Assembly: GCA_020444415.1 (NCBI GenBank)
Contig: JAHLLA010000001.1
Coordinates: 124,001-188,000 of the forward strand
DNA from: Bacteroidota bacterium
GTDB lineage: Bacteria > Bacteroidota > Bacteroidia > Bacteroidales > F082
Direction of reading: 5' to 3'
Length of the DNA stretch: 64,000 nt
Shown one piece after another: positions 35,153 through 45,300 of this stretch (its first letter is position 1; the number at the start of each line of letters is the position of its first letter). The position numbers and the translations under genes were made by a program. Below the pieces are notes generated by a model. That model did no database searches. It saw nothing but the letters and a program-made list of their open reading frames with translations, and had not been told where the DNA came from.

Positions 35153-38100
35153 ATGAAAAGCAAGCCAATAAGTCAGACTGACGGACATATCAATCATACA
35201 GATCACTACCGTGCGCTGTACGAATCTGCCAACGATTCTATTTTTCTGATGAATCGGGATGTATTCCTATCATGCAATCCTAAAACACTCGAAATGTTTG
35301 GGTGCAAAGAGGAACAAATTATAGGGCACACTCCCAGCAAATTTTCACCTGAAAAACAACCGGATGGAAGTTTATCCTCTGAAAAAGCACTTGAAAAAAT
35401 AAACCTGGCTTTAAAAGGACATCCCCAACGTTTTGAGTGGCTGCATAAGAAATGCGATGGAACCACATTTGCTGCAGAAGTTTCATTGAACCGGATCATT
35501 GTCAATAATGAAACCTATATACAGGCCATTGTACGCGATATTACAGAGCGAAAAAAAGCGGAAGACCAGCTGAAAAAAAGTGAAGAAACCTACAGGCTGC
35601 TCATCGAATCAACCAACGAAGGGTACTGGCGTATTGACAACCGACAGAAGACCATTGATGTAAACGACTCATTATGCCGAATGCTTGGATACAGTCCAAA
35701 TGAGATGCTTGGCAAATCCCCCTTAAGCTTTACTGACAGGGAAAACCAAAGGATATTTAAAAAACAGATTTCATACCGGGATACGAGCAAACATAGATCA
35801 TATGAAGTTGTTTTGCAGCATAAAAACGGAACAGCAATATATACCCTGTTTAACGCAACAACACTTCGTGATAAAAAGGGGAAGCCCATTGGTTCGTTTG
35901 CTTTTATAACAGATATAACAGATGAGAAAAAGGCAAAAGATCAATTGCTGGCGTTGGAGAAAAGAACAGATTATTTTGTAAATACGATGGTCGATATAGT
36001 TTTCAGCATTTCCCCAAAAGGTTATATCACCTATGTAAGCCCCAATGTAGAAAAACTTTATCACTATCAGCCCGAATTTTTAACCGGGAAGCATTTAAGT
36101 TTGACAACCCCTATTGAAGAAGTACCTAAAGCCATCGGTGCCATTAAAAAAGCATCAAGGGGTGAGTTGCTTACAAATTTCGAGATTCATCAGATAGATG
36201 GCAAAGGCAACAAAATACCTACTGAAATTAATGCGACCCCCATTATTGAAAATGGACGTATCACTGCCTTCCAGGGTGTTATGCGAGACATCTCTTCGCG
36301 AAAAAAAATTGAAACGGAATTATTACAACAGAAAATAAGTTTTGAAAACATCTTCAATAATGCCATTGATGCCATTTATGTGCAGGCGCTGGATGGTACT
36401 TTTATTGATGTGAATGATGCAGTAGTGGAAATGTATGGTTATTCCAAAAAAGAAATGATCGGGAAATCTCCAGATATTGTCGCAGCTCCTGGAATGAATG
36501 ATTTAGAGAAAATAGTAGAATACACAAAAAAAGCTGCCAATGGTTACCCACAACGTTTTGAATTTTGGGGTCAAAGAAAAAACGGGGAGATTTTTCCAAA
36601 AGACGTAAGGCAATCCAATGGAGAGTACTTCGGGGAAAAGGTTGTATTTGCTTTTGCGGTTGATGTTTCGGAAAGAAAATTAGCAGAAAAAAAGCTCAAA
36701 GAAAGTGAAGAAAAATTCAAACGGATCATCCGCGAATTAGATGTAGGTTTCTTTAGTGCTACTTTCAATGGCAAACTTTCAGAATATAACAAGGCATTTT
36801 GTAAGATCCTGGGATTAGATGCACGTAGAAATCATCAAAACATTTCCCTGGTCTACTTTTGGAAAAACAAGGAAGAGAGGGAAAGGTATATTACAACCCT
36901 TCAACAGCATGGAAGCGTTAGAAATTATACGATGAATGCTAAAAAGAAAAATGGGGAAACCATCATTCTCCAGGTAAATTCACATCTAATTGTAAATAGC
37001 AAAGGTCATTATTCAGGTATTGAAGGTACCATTTCAGATATAACAGAACAACGTGAAGCCACCGAAGCCATCATCAATAAAGAAAAACAATACCGCACGC
37101 TGTTTAATTTCTCACCCAATGGCATCCTACTTGAAGATGCTTCCGGTAAAATTATTGATATCAACCCTGCCTATTCCGAATTAATGGGATACAGCAAAGA
37201 TGAACTTATTGGCCAAAACGTAATGGTGTTAACACATCCTGATCAACAGGGAGAAGTTAAAAAAAACATACGTCAATTGCTGGAGGGTAAAACGCTTCAT
37301 CATATTGAACGAAGTGTTAAAAAAGACGGATCTTTCGCCTATATGGAATTGTCGGAAAAATCATTTACCCTCCCAAATGGCGAAAAAGGAATTATTTGCA
37401 TCGTAACTGATATAACTGAACGTATATTGGCCGAGCAAGCTTTGCAGCAAAGCGAAGAAAAATACCGGATGCTCATCGAAAACCAAACTGACCTCGTGGT
37501 TAAAGTCAATACGGAAGGAGAATTTTTATATGTGAGCCCATCCTATTGCAGGATGTTTGGCAAGACTGAAGAAGAACTGATTGGCCAGAAATACCTGCCC
37601 CTGGTTCATGAGGAAGACAGGGAACTTACCGAAATAGCAATGAAAAATTTGTATCATCCACCATATACCATGTATGTGCAACAACGGGCTCTGACGGCGA
37701 GCGGATGGAAATGGCTCGAATGGATGGATACAGCCGTGTTGAATGATCAAAAAGAGGTTATTGAAATTATTGGAGTTGGCAGGGATATTACGGAGCAAAA
37801 AAATGCAGAGTTCGAATTACAAGAGAGCCAAAGAAGGTTGTCAACGCTTATGGGAAACCTTCCCGGTATGGTATACCGGAGCTTAAATAACAAGGAATGG
37901 ACGATGCAGTTTGTGAGTAAAGGCTGTTATGAACTCACCGGATACCCTTCGGATGAACTGATTGAAAACAGCTTTAGATCCTACAACGATATCATCCATC
38001 CCAATGACCGTGATTATGTTTGGAAAACGGTTCAAAAAGCTGTTGATAATAAAACTTCATTCCAACTCGAATACAGAATTATCACAGCTCAGGATACAAT

Positions 38101-39631
38101 CAAGTGGGTTTGGGAACAGGGAAGCGGAATTTACAATGATGGTGAATTGATCGTATTAGAGGGGTTTATCAGCGACATAAACGACCGGAAACTTGCCGAA
38201 GAAGCTTTAAGAGATAGCGAAGAACGTTATAAAGGATTATTCCTCCACGCCCCGGTAGGCATTGTTACTATCGACCTGAATGGAAACCCTATTCATGCCA
38301 ATAACAAGTCTCTGGAAATTCTGGGTTCTCCTTCAGGAACTGAGACTTCAAAGATTAACATACTTTCATATAAACCCTTAATTAATGCCGGATTTGCAGC
38401 CGCTTATCAAAACTGTATTAAAACCGGTACTATCATCCGCAATGAAAGTTTTTATAAAACCTTTTGGGGTAAGGAAGTATACCTGCGCTATATTATCACA
38501 CCCATCCATGGTAAAAAAAACAAGATTGTTGGCGTGCAATGCCTGATGGAAGATATCACTCAACGAAAACTGGCAGAAGAAGCCCTCAAAGAAAGCGAAT
38601 ACCAATTACGGGAATCACAAAAAGTAGCGCATTTAGGTTCTTATGTATACGATTTATCGAATGGTACATGGGAGAGTTCATCGGTTTTAAATGCTGTTTT
38701 AGGTATTCATGAAGGTTATAAAACAGATTTTGAAGGCTGGCTTCAGATCATCCATCCTGAAGACCGGGACATGATGAAGGATTACTTTAAGAGACACGTA
38801 CTGACTCGCCATGAATTCTTTAACAAAGAATACCGTATCAGGCGAATGAACGATAAAAAAATACGATGGGTACATGGCCTTGGTGAATTGGAATTCGATG
38901 CCCATGGACATCTTATAAAAATGATTGGTACCATCCAGGATATCACTGAACGAAAACTGGCAGAGCAATCACTTAAAGAGTCAGAAGAACAACTCAGGCA
39001 ACTTACCATTTATATGGATTCAAAAACCGAAGAAGAGAAAAAAAGAATCGGAAGGGAAATACATGATGGGCTGGGACAGTTATTAACCGGGTTAAAAATG
39101 GATTTGCAATGGATTTCAAAAAAGTGGCCCAAAGAAAGTGAGTTCCTCAAAGATAAATTCAGATCAATGAACAGCATTATCGATACCAGTGTTAAGGAAG
39201 TACAGAAATTGTCTATCCAGCTTAGACCCAAAATGCTGGATGAACTTGGGCTAATTGAAACCATACAATGGGAGGCTGATCAATTTGAAGAAAGAACCGG
39301 CATTTATTGCAACGTGCAGTTCATCCCAGAAGAATTTGAAGTAGACCATGAAAGATCTTCAACTATATACAGGATACTTATGGAACTTCTAACCAATATT
39401 TATCGCCATGCAATGGCAACAAAAGTTAAGATTTCACTTGAAAAACGAAAATCATCATTTAAACTAACGGTGAATGATAATGGAAAAGGTATCAAACAGG
39501 AACAAATTGAAAGCAAATACGCATTTGGATTAATCAGCATTACGGAACGGGTAAATATGTGGAACGGACATGTTAAATTTTCAGGAAAGAAAAATAAAGG
39601 AACTACCATCGAAGTTATTATACCCTACTAA
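35153..39631 (+). CDS. Ten-PAS-domain cytoplasmic sensor histidine kinase (NarL/HisKA_3 type)
   Basis: A 1492-aa soluble kinase without membrane segments. I count ten PAS units in tandem, starting near residues 20, 145, 275, 395, 520, 645, 770, 895, 1020 and 1150, each opening with a YRxLxE-like helix and mostly closing with an RDITERK-type linker. The transmitter follows: HisKA_3 with [16 protein letters not shown] (phospho-acceptor His1304) and an HATPase with [10 protein letters not shown] and NDNGKGI. Such kinases commonly sense redox, oxygen or small ligands through heme, flavin or other cofactors; none can be named here. It is 11 bases upstream of its response regulator, a clear two-gene operon. 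TACTTTCG at 34991-34998 is a possible promoter variant. Confidence 0.93.
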   Translation: MKSKPISQTDGHINHTDHYRALYESANDSIFLMNRDVFLSCNPKTLEMFGCKEEQIIGHTPSKFSPEKQPDGSLSSEKALEKINLALKGHPQRFEWLHKKCDGTTFAAEVSLNRIIVNNETYIQAIVRDITERKKAEDQLKKSEETYRLLIESTNEGYWRIDNRQKTIDVNDSLCRMLGYSPNEMLGKSPLSFTDRENQRIFKKQISYRDTSKHRSYEVVLQHKNGTAIYTLFNATTLRDKKGKPIGSFAFITDITDEKKAKDQLLALEKRTDYFVNTMVDIVFSISPKGYITYVSPNVEKLYHYQPEFLTGKHLSLTTPIEEVPKAIGAIKKASRGELLTNFEIHQIDGKGNKIPTEINATPIIENGRITAFQGVMRDISSRKKIETELLQQKISFENIFNNAIDAIYVQALDGTFIDVNDAVVEMYGYSKKEMIGKSPDIVAAPGMNDLEKIVEYTKKAANGYPQRFEFWGQRKNGEIFPKDVRQSNGEYFGEKVVFAFAVDVSERKLAEKKLKESEEKFKRIIRELDVGFFSATFNGKLSEYNKAFCKILGLDARRNHQNISLVYFWKNKEERERYITTLQQHGSVRNYTMNAKKKNGETIILQVNSHLIVNSKGHYSGIEGTISDITEQREATEAIINKEKQYRTLFNFSPNGILLEDASGKIIDINPAYSELMGYSKDELIGQNVMVLTHPDQQGEVKKNIRQLLEGKTLHHIERSVKKDGSFAYMELSEKSFTLPNGEKGIICIVTDITERILAEQALQQSEEKYRMLIENQTDLVVKVNTEGEFLYVSPSYCRMFGKTEEELIGQKYLPLVHEEDRELTEIAMKNLYHPPYTMYVQQRALTASGWKWLEWMDTAVLNDQKEVIEIIGVGRDITEQKNAEFELQESQRRLSTLMGNLPGMVYRSLNNKEWTMQFVSKGCYELTGYPSDELIENSFRSYNDIIHPNDRDYVWKTVQKAVDNKTSFQLEYRIITAQDTIKWVWEQGSGIYNDGELIVLEGFISDINDRKLAEEALRDSEERYKGLFLHAPVGIVTIDLNGNPIHANNKSLEILGSPSGTETSKINILSYKPLINAGFAAAYQNCIKTGTIIRNESFYKTFWGKEVYLRYIITPIHGKKNKIVGVQCLMEDITQRKLAEEALKESEYQLRESQKVAHLGSYVYDLSNGTWESSSVLNAVLGIHEGYKTDFEGWLQIIHPEDRDMMKDYFKRHVLTRHEFFNKEYRIRRMNDKKIRWVHGLGELEFDAHGHLIKMIGTIQDITERKLAEQSLKESEEQLRQLTIYMDSKTEEEKKRIGREIHDGLGQLLTGLKMDLQWISKKWPKESEFLKDKFRSMNSIIDTSVKEVQKLSIQLRPKMLDELGLIETIQWEADQFEERTGIYCNVQFIPEEFEVDHERSSTIYRILMELLTNIYRHAMATKVKISLEKRKSSFKLTVNDNGKGIKQEQIESKYAFGLISITERVNMWNGHVKFSGKKNKGTTIEVIIPY

Positions 39632-39642
39632 ATAACAATCAT

Positions 39643-40272
39643 ATGAAATTACTAATTGCAGACGATCATCCCATTGTAAGAAATGGTATTAAGGACATCC
39701 TTCAGGACATTTCCCCATCTTTTGTAATTGATGAAGCTGAAGATGCACCTGAAGTTGTCCAGAAGGTGATTGCCAATGATTATGATGTGATCATACTTGA
39801 TATATCCATGCCCGGAGGTGGCGGTTTAAATGCTCTAAAGCAAATTAAACAAGCCAAACCTTTAACTAAAGTACTGATGCTTAGCATTTATGATGATGAA
39901 CAATACATCAACAGGGCCCTTAAAGCAGGCGCGTCAGGTTATCTGACCAAGTCCGTGGCTTCAGAAGAACTGGAACTGGCCATTAAAAAGGTAATCTCTG
40001 GAGAAAAGTATTTGAGTTCAGAAGTGGCGTCCAAAATGGCCACCTTCATATATTCCGACAAAGAAAAAACGAAACACGAATTGCTTTCTGAAAGAGAGTA
40101 CCAGGTATTTAGTCTGCTTGCCAGGGGTGATACAACCGTTGAAATTGCTGAAGAATTGCATATCAGCCCCAAAACCGTTAGCACTTATCGCGACCGGATC
40201 ATGGAAAAAATGGGGATGTCGAGAAATTCTGAATTGATACATTATGCCATAAAGAATAAATTAATAGATTAA
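39643..40272 (+). CDS. NarL/FixJ-family response regulator
   Basis: A 209-aa DNA-binding regulator and partner of the PAS kinase. The receiver domain (residues 1-120) has the acidic pair Asp7-Asp8, phospho-acceptor Asp53 in VIILDISMPGGGG, and Lys in LTKS. The LuxR-type helix-turn-helix (residues about 145-205) reads LLSEREYQVFSLLARGDTTVEIAEELHISPKTVSTYRDRIMEKM (in pieces). It starts 11 bases after the kinase gene. Its targets are unknown; the tandem RNA-like elements begin 60 bases downstream. Confidence 0.95.
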   Translation: MKLLIADDHPIVRNGIKDILQDISPSFVIDEAEDAPEVVQKVIANDYDVIILDISMPGGGGLNALKQIKQAKPLTKVLMLSIYDDEQYINRALKAGASGYLTKSVASEELELAIKKVISGEKYLSSEVASKMATFIYSDKEKTKHELLSEREYQVFSLLARGDTTVEIAEELHISPKTVSTYRDRIMEKMGMSRNSELIHYAIKNKLID

Positions 40273-40333
40273 AAAACCATTCCTGAAAAAACTGTAATAT
40301 CCTCTTTCTTAGGGTTTTAAAGTATGTTTCTTG

Positions 40334-40650
40334 TATTTTGTAAGGATATTTCCCACATGACATTCAGTAATTACCTTATACCCAAGGGCTCTAGAATATT
40401 GTATTATTGCATTAAGGAATTACATTGGAAAGCGTTTGATATCAATATGTAGCGAACAAACAAGCCAATGAATAACAAGCAAAAGAGCACCGGTTGATTG
40501 GGAAAGTTTGTCAATTGGAAAACAATTAAACGAGCACACAGGCACCGTACAATGTAACAGAAGAATAGCAGGGAACAAACAAGAGTCTCAGGAGAATCGG
40601 TAAAACAAAAAAGAAGGGCGTAAATGTGTAGCATTTGTGCCCTTCTTCAT
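40334..40650 (+). ncRNA. Candidate structured non-coding RNA, copy A
   Basis: No protein gene fits here. The segment shares a series of conserved blocks, in the same order, with 40760-41060: TATTTTGTA at the start, CATTCAGTAATTACCTTATA (40361-40380), AAGAGCACCGGTTGATTG (40483-40500), CACCGTACAATG (40543-40554), GAATAGCAGGGAAC (40563-40576), AGTCTCA and CGGTAAAACAA (40598-40608). A long-range stem joins ACCGGTT (40489-40495) to AATCGGT (40595-40601), and GATTG (40496-40500) can pair with CAATT (40523-40527). A 16-bp hairpin (40611-40647) ends the unit. The G-U wobble pairs make sense only if the plus strand is the RNA. The promoter and ends are inferred; the family is not recognised. Confidence 0.6.
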
Positions 40651-40759
40651 TTAAAGTTGATAGCAGATAATATTTCTGTTTGAATGTAACTCGCTAATTA
40701 CAAGACTACAGCAGCCCCTTCTCCCAATAAAACAACTAATGTTGAAAACCACTCATCTC

Positions 40760-41060
40760 TATTTTGTAGGAAATATACCTACAAAACATTCAGTAAATAC
40801 CTTATAAGCTATCTTTCTTAATTGCAGTATTCTTGTTGCAAGAAATTTGCATTGTTAGGTGGGCACCAAATATGATGCAAGCAAACAAGAGCACCGGTTG
40901 ATTGCGAAGATAGTTTCAGTTGGGAAAGCAATCTAAATGAGCAAAGTTGCCACCGTACAATGCGACTATACGAATAGCAGGGAACGAATTCAAAGTCTCA
41001 AAAGAAACCGGTAAAACAAGAGAGAAAGCGTAAATGAATATCATTTGCGCTTTTTCAATT
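40760..41060 (+). ncRNA. Candidate structured non-coding RNA, copy B
   Basis: Second, diverged copy of the element at 40334-40650. Conserved blocks: CATTCAGTAAATACCTTATA (40787-40806), AAGAGCACCGGTTGATTG (40887-40904), CACCGTACAATG (40951-40962), GAATAGCAGGGAAC (40972-40985), AGTCTCA (40994-41000), CGGTAAAACAA (41009-41019). Stems: ACCGGTT (40893-40899) with AACCGGT (41006-41012); GATTGC (40900-40905) with GCAATC (40928-40933); AGTTGC (40945-40950) with GCGACT (40962-40967), the last not kept in copy A. The end is a 15-bp hairpin (41022-41036 with 41042-41056). Against copy A, four pairs in this hairpin differ on both sides yet still pair, which argues for selection on RNA structure. Confidence 0.6.
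40762..40786. repeat. Perfect inverted repeat at the 5-prime end of copy B
   Basis: TTTTGTAGG (40762-40770) and CCTACAAAA (40778-40786) flank AAATATA. It overlaps the presumed -7 region of copy B, so it could be an operator or a 5-prime hairpin; copy A has only a decayed version. Confidence 0.5.
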
Positions 41061-41092
41061 CGATATTTTTCATAGTTTTTGTATATTAAGGT

Positions 41093-41119
41093 AGGCTTCC
41101 GGTTCGGAGGCCTTTTTTT
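41093..41119 (+). terminator. Rho-independent terminator after ncRNA copy B
   Basis: AGGCTTCCG (41093-41101), loop GTT, CGGAGGCCT (41105-41113) with one G-U pair, then seven Ts. It may be the real end of a transcript through copy B, or serve a third short RNA. Confidence 0.8.
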
Positions 41120-41183
41120 ATGAACAAAACTCTCTCACCATTTTTAGCACGATATAGATTTGCATTTTTTTCGCTCGTCAATA

Positions 41184-41226
41184 AAAAAACCCATTATCTA
41201 ACTTATTGTTAAATAACGGGTTTTAT
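41184..41226 (-). terminator. Probable original terminator of the tRNA-Asp gene
   Basis: A-T-rich hairpin AAAACCC-ATTAT-TAAC / GTTA-ATAA-GGGTTTT, with a T run on the minus strand. It directly follows the displaced tRNA-Asp 3-prime end (41232-41250) in minus-strand reading, as expected for the pre-insertion tRNA locus. Confidence 0.6.
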
Positions 41227-41231
41227 TATTA

Positions 41232-41250
41232 TTTGGCGGTCTGGACGGGA
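41232..41250 (-). repeat. Distal attachment-site copy (tRNA-Asp 3-prime end fragment)
   Basis: TTTGGCGGTCTGGACGGGA, identical over 19 bases to 56408-56426, the last bases of tRNA-Asp with CCA on the minus strand. After it (41251) the similarity to the tRNA stops. Confidence 0.75.
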
Positions 41251-41379
41251 AAATTCAATGGTATCTTACTATATCTTATTCATTCATAACTGTCATATTA
41301 TAAAGTGATTAATAGAATAATTTCTTGTAATAACTTCTTAAAATCCAGCTTTAAACTGGTGTTGTGCTTCCCTTTTTAC

Positions 41380-41667
41380 ACACTTTAATAAAAAATTGTT
41401 CAGCTCAAATTTCTCATTCAAACTTACTTTCAAGTGAAATGAAATATCTTTATCGTGTCCAATTTCTTTTGTAGACATACAGGCATTACCATTGAGAAGT
41501 ATATCAACTTGCAACTAATTGAAAAAGTAAAGGAATTATTGATATATGATAAACTTACATTAAGTGAAATTGCTAACCAGACAGGCTATAGCAGTGTGCA
41601 ACACCTCTCAAACCAGTTTAAAAAAATCATGGGAATAATCCTTACAATGTTTAAGAAATTCAGGTAA
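41380..41667 (+). pseudogene. Truncated, probably frameshifted AraC-type regulator
   Basis: The readable 65-70 residues from about 41455 (SNFFCRHTGITIEKYINLQLIEKVKELLIYDKLTLSEIANQTGYSSVQHLSNQFKKIMG, in pieces) are the C-terminal half of an AraC-family DNA-binding domain, of the group that in Bacteroidota has an N-terminal metal-binding-like half and sits next to metal-efflux genes. There is no start or N-terminal domain; just upstream another frame reads NLLSSEMKYLYRV, which looks like the preceding piece joined by a frameshift near 41454. The C-terminal end (ILTMFKKFR) is also altered. It is likely the former regulator of the copper genes, now dead. Confidence 0.65.
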
Positions 41668-41839
41668 AAAACAGAAAACCAATTGATAAAGTTAAAATTC
41701 ACAGGATTCTGTTTATCCATAAATAATGTAATACTTTTAAAAAATTACGTAATAATGATCATCTGATATTGTCATTCCTTCGTAGCCTTAATTGTGTTAG
41801 TAAATCATATAGATGATAGTATTCTCTGAATCACAATAT

Positions 41840-41858
41840 GTTAAAATTTAGTTAAAAT
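41840..41858 (+). promoter_or_regulatory. Candidate operator: GTTAAAAT direct repeat
   Basis: Two copies of GTTAAAAT (41840-41847 and 41851-41858) with an 11-base period, about one helical turn, 36 bases upstream of the -7 box of the copper operon. The placement fits an activator site of an AraC-type or similar regulator. Confidence 0.4.
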
Positions 41859-41893
41859 AGCTTTTTTACATACTTAAGCACTATTATTGATGA

Positions 41894-41901
41894 TATCTTT
41901 G
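41894..41901 (+). promoter_or_regulatory. -7 element of the copper operon
   Basis: TATCTTTG, a perfect TAnnTTTG, 20 bases before the TTG start at 41922. No TTG is found at the usual -33 spacing, which suggests dependence on an activator. Confidence 0.6.
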
Positions 41902-41921
41902 TAAAGATAAGACTTGCGTTT

Positions 41922-42293
41922 TTGAAGAAAACCATTCACATATTATTCACACTTGTTTTCACAGTTATAACACTGGGATTTACGATTAACAAGCACTATT
42001 CTGGTGGTGAATTGTTTTCGTTTTCTATATTTGGTGAACCTGAATCGTGTTGTGCCGATGTATGCAACTGCTGCGACGAAGAAACACAGACCATTCAGTT
42101 TCATGCAGATTACGTTTTTTCGATTGATGCTTTCGACCACGATCAGGTTGAACTGGAATTGTTCGCAGCAGCACTTCCGTTAAGCACTATTGAAACCACA
42201 TGTGTATTATCCAACACAGCAGTTATTGACCTGGACCTGCCGCCACCCGACACTCATTCCATATTTTCTTTCATACAATTCTACCTTTTATAA
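41922..42293 (+). CDS. HYC_CC_PP family secreted cysteine-rich protein
   Basis: A 123-aa exported protein. Its start is a TTG at 41922, giving MKKTIHILFTLVFTVITLGF as signal peptide; no in-frame ATG exists upstream after the promoter. The family is named for its conserved HYC, CC and PP motifs. Here they read His25-Tyr26-Ser27 (the usual Cys is Ser), Cys43-Cys44 within ESCCADVCNCCDEE, and LDLPPPDT near the C-terminus. Five cysteines within nine residues suggest binding of a soft metal such as copper, but this is inference. The family is commonly beside heavy-metal transport genes in Bacteroidota; here it is the first gene of the copper operon. Confidence 0.75.
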   Translation: MKKTIHILFTLVFTVITLGFTINKHYSGGELFSFSIFGEPESCCADVCNCCDEETQTIQFHADYVFSIDAFDHDQVELELFAAALPLSTIETTCVLSNTAVIDLDLPPPDTHSIFSFIQFYLL

Positions 42294-42394
42294 TTGAACG
42301 GATGATTGAGATCCGGTAATGGCACCTTTTTTGGGGTGCTGTTATGCGGCTTTTTTCTATATCTTCATTTTAGTTCATTATTTAAACAAAGGGT

Positions 42395-45300
42395 ATGTTA
42401 AACACCATCATCAGATTTTTCCTTGAAAACAAATTAGTTACCATCCTGCTGTTAACCGGATTAGTAACCTGGGGAATTGTAACCTCTCCATTTGGCTGGG
42501 AGATCGGGGCCCTTCCATCCGACCCGGTTCCGGTGGATGCCATTCCCGATATCGGAGAAAACCAGCAGATCGTTTTTACCGAATGGATGGGAAGATCCCC
42601 GCAGGATATCGAAGACCAGATTTCATATCCGCTCACCACTTACCTGCTGGGAATACCGGGTGTGAAATCTATTCGTAGCTCGTCCATTTTCGGATTCTCG
42701 AGCATCTTCATCATTTTTGAAGAGGATGTGGAGTTTTACTGGTCGCGATCCCGGATTTTAGAAAAGCTGGCTTCACTGCCGACAGGCTTATTGCCCGGAG
42801 GTGTACAGCCGGCTTTGGGTCCCGATGCAACAGCTCTCGGGCAAATATTCTGGTACACCATCGAGGGCCGTGACAAAAATGGCAACCCCACCGGTGGCTG
42901 GGATTTACACGAAATCCGCACTGTGCAGGATTTCTATGTGAAATACAGCCTGAACGCGGCCGAAGGAGTTTCTGAAGTGGCCTCCATTGGAGGATTTGTA
43001 AAGGAATACCAAATCGATGTCAGCCCGGATGCGCTTAATACTTACGGAATACCGCTGCATGCCGTGATGCAGGCAGTACAGAAATCGAACCGCGATGTAG
43101 GCGCCAAAACCATCGAAATTAACCAGGCGGAATACCTGGTGCGTGGATTGGGGTACGTTAAGAATGTTGAGGATATTGAACAGGCTGTTGTTGCCGTTCA
43201 GGAAAATGTACCCATTCGGGTGAAGGACTTAGGAAACGTTAGCCTGGGCCCGGCTACACGCCGAGGAGCTCTTGACAAAGACGGTGCTGAAGTTGTCGGT
43301 GGCGTTGTGGTTGCCCGTTACGGTGCCAACCCGCTGGAAGTCATCAATAATGTAAAAGCAAAAATTGCGGACATTGCACCGGGTCTGCCTTCAAAAGTAT
43401 TACCTGACGGAACAGAAAGTCAGCTCACCATCGTACCTTTTTATGACCGTTCAGGACTGATTTACGAAACGCTTGGCACGCTGGAGGAAGCGCTTTCGCT
43501 GGAAGTTCTGATTGTCATTCTCGTGGTCATCATCATGGTTTATAACTTGCGTGCATCGCTGCTGATATCGAGTTTGCTTCCCATTTCCGTTTTAATGGTT
43601 TTTATCGCAATGCGTTATTTTGGCGTCGATGCCAACATCGTGGCGCTTTCGGGTATCGCCATCGCCATTGGAACCATGGTTGACCTGGGTGTGATTCTTT
43701 CGGAGAATATCATTAAACATACCAAAGAAGCGCCACCCGGACAAAAGTTAATCACCACGGTTTACAACGGCTCGGCAGAGGTAAGTTCTGCAATTTTAAC
43801 AGCGGTCTCCACCACAATTGTGAGTTTTATTCCGGTATTTACCATGCAGGCCGCCGAGGGAAAACTGTTTATTCCACTGGCATTCACCAAAACATTTGCA
43901 CTGATAGCCGCTCTGATTGTTTCGCTGTTTATCATGCCGGCATTGGCACACTGGTTTTTCGGCGTGCGAATCAATAGCAAAAACATCCGGAAATGGGTGA
44001 ACATCATGCTGATTCCGGTTGGAATTGCATTGTTGATCTTCGGCCAGATTTGGGGCGGAATGATGATTTTAGCGTTTGGTTTAGCGGGCACAGCTAAAGA
44101 AGTCGGGAGTCCGAAGCCGGAAAGCCGTAGACTCGAGAATGAAAATTTAAGTTGGCTGGATCGTATCCATAGAACAGTAAATTGGGTGATGGAATATATC
44201 GAAATAATCATTGTATTGGTTGGGGCTACCTGGCTGCTGGCACGATACTGGTTACCGCTCGGTCCGGCAAAAAGCCTGGTGATGAACGTACTGTTTGTAG
44301 CCATTTTGCTGGTTGTTATTTTGGGGGCATTTGCGCTGCTTGAATATTTCTATAAAAGCGTTATAACCTGGTGCCTCAACCACAAAGCAGCATTTCTTTC
44401 TATACCAACTTTCTTAATTATTCTAGGATTGACCATCTGGATGGGATTTAATACCCTGTTCGGGTTTGTTGCCCGTGGATTTGATTATGTTGGATGGAAT
44501 ATTCGTACCACGGAAGTTTGGTCATCGCTAACTCATGAATTTCCCGGAATTGGTAAAGAATTTATGCCGTCGCTCGACGAGGGTAGCTTCTTGTTGATGC
44601 CAACTTCGATGCCGCACTCCGGGATAGCATATAACCGCAAAGTACTGGGCCAACTTGATATGTTGATTTCCAATATTCCCGAAGTGGAATTGACCGTTGG
44701 AAAACTCGGACGAGTTGAATCAGCGCTCGATCCAGCGCCCATTTCGATGTACGAAAACGTGATCAACTACAAACCGGAATACATGCTGAATGAAAGCGGC
44801 CACCGTGTGCGATTTAAAGTAGATAAAGAAGATCGTTTCATTCTTGCTTTGGGCGATACGCTCTCCAATAAGGAAGCGTTGAAACGGGACATTTCACGAG
44901 AAGAATTAATTCCCGATAAGCGTGGAAACTATTTTCGCAACTGGCGTGAAGATATTCAGTCGCCCGATGACATCTGGGATGAAATCGTGCGTGTTTCCAA
45001 AATTCCGGGTGTTACTTCGGCACCCAAGCTGCAACCCATCGAAACACGATTGGTGATGCTTCAAACAGGAATGCGTGCACCCATGGGAATTAAAGTTTAT
45101 GGCCCCGATCTGACAACCATTGAAGAGTTTGGGCTGCAACTCGAAGATGTTCTGAAAACAGTTCCTTCGGTAAAAGAAGAGGCAGTGTTTGCCGACCGGA
45201 TCGTGGGAAAACCATACCTCCACCTCAACATCGACCGTGAAAAGATTTCACGTTACGGATTGAATGTGGACGATGTGCAGCGTACCATTGAAACGGCAAT

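Noticed and set aside
40404-40634. Minus-strand open frame of 76 codons inside ncRNA copy A
   Set aside because: It is not kept in copy B, has odd composition (many Phe/Leu/Cys) and lies across the conserved RNA blocks; a structured RNA explains the region better.
40945-40967. A third conserved stem (AGTTGC/GCGACT) shared by both RNA copies
   Set aside because: It forms only in copy B; in copy A the flanks of CACCGTACAATG give at most three pairs.
40334-41060. tmRNA, RNase P RNA, SRP RNA or 6S RNA as identity of the tandem elements
   Set aside because: None of the hallmark sequences (tRNA-like CCA end with tag frame, P4 core, SRP Alu/GNAR loop, 6S long bubble hairpin) could be found.
40334-41060. 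CRISPR array
   Set aside because: Only two long, diverged copies with no short identical repeats or spacers; no cas genes anywhere in the window.
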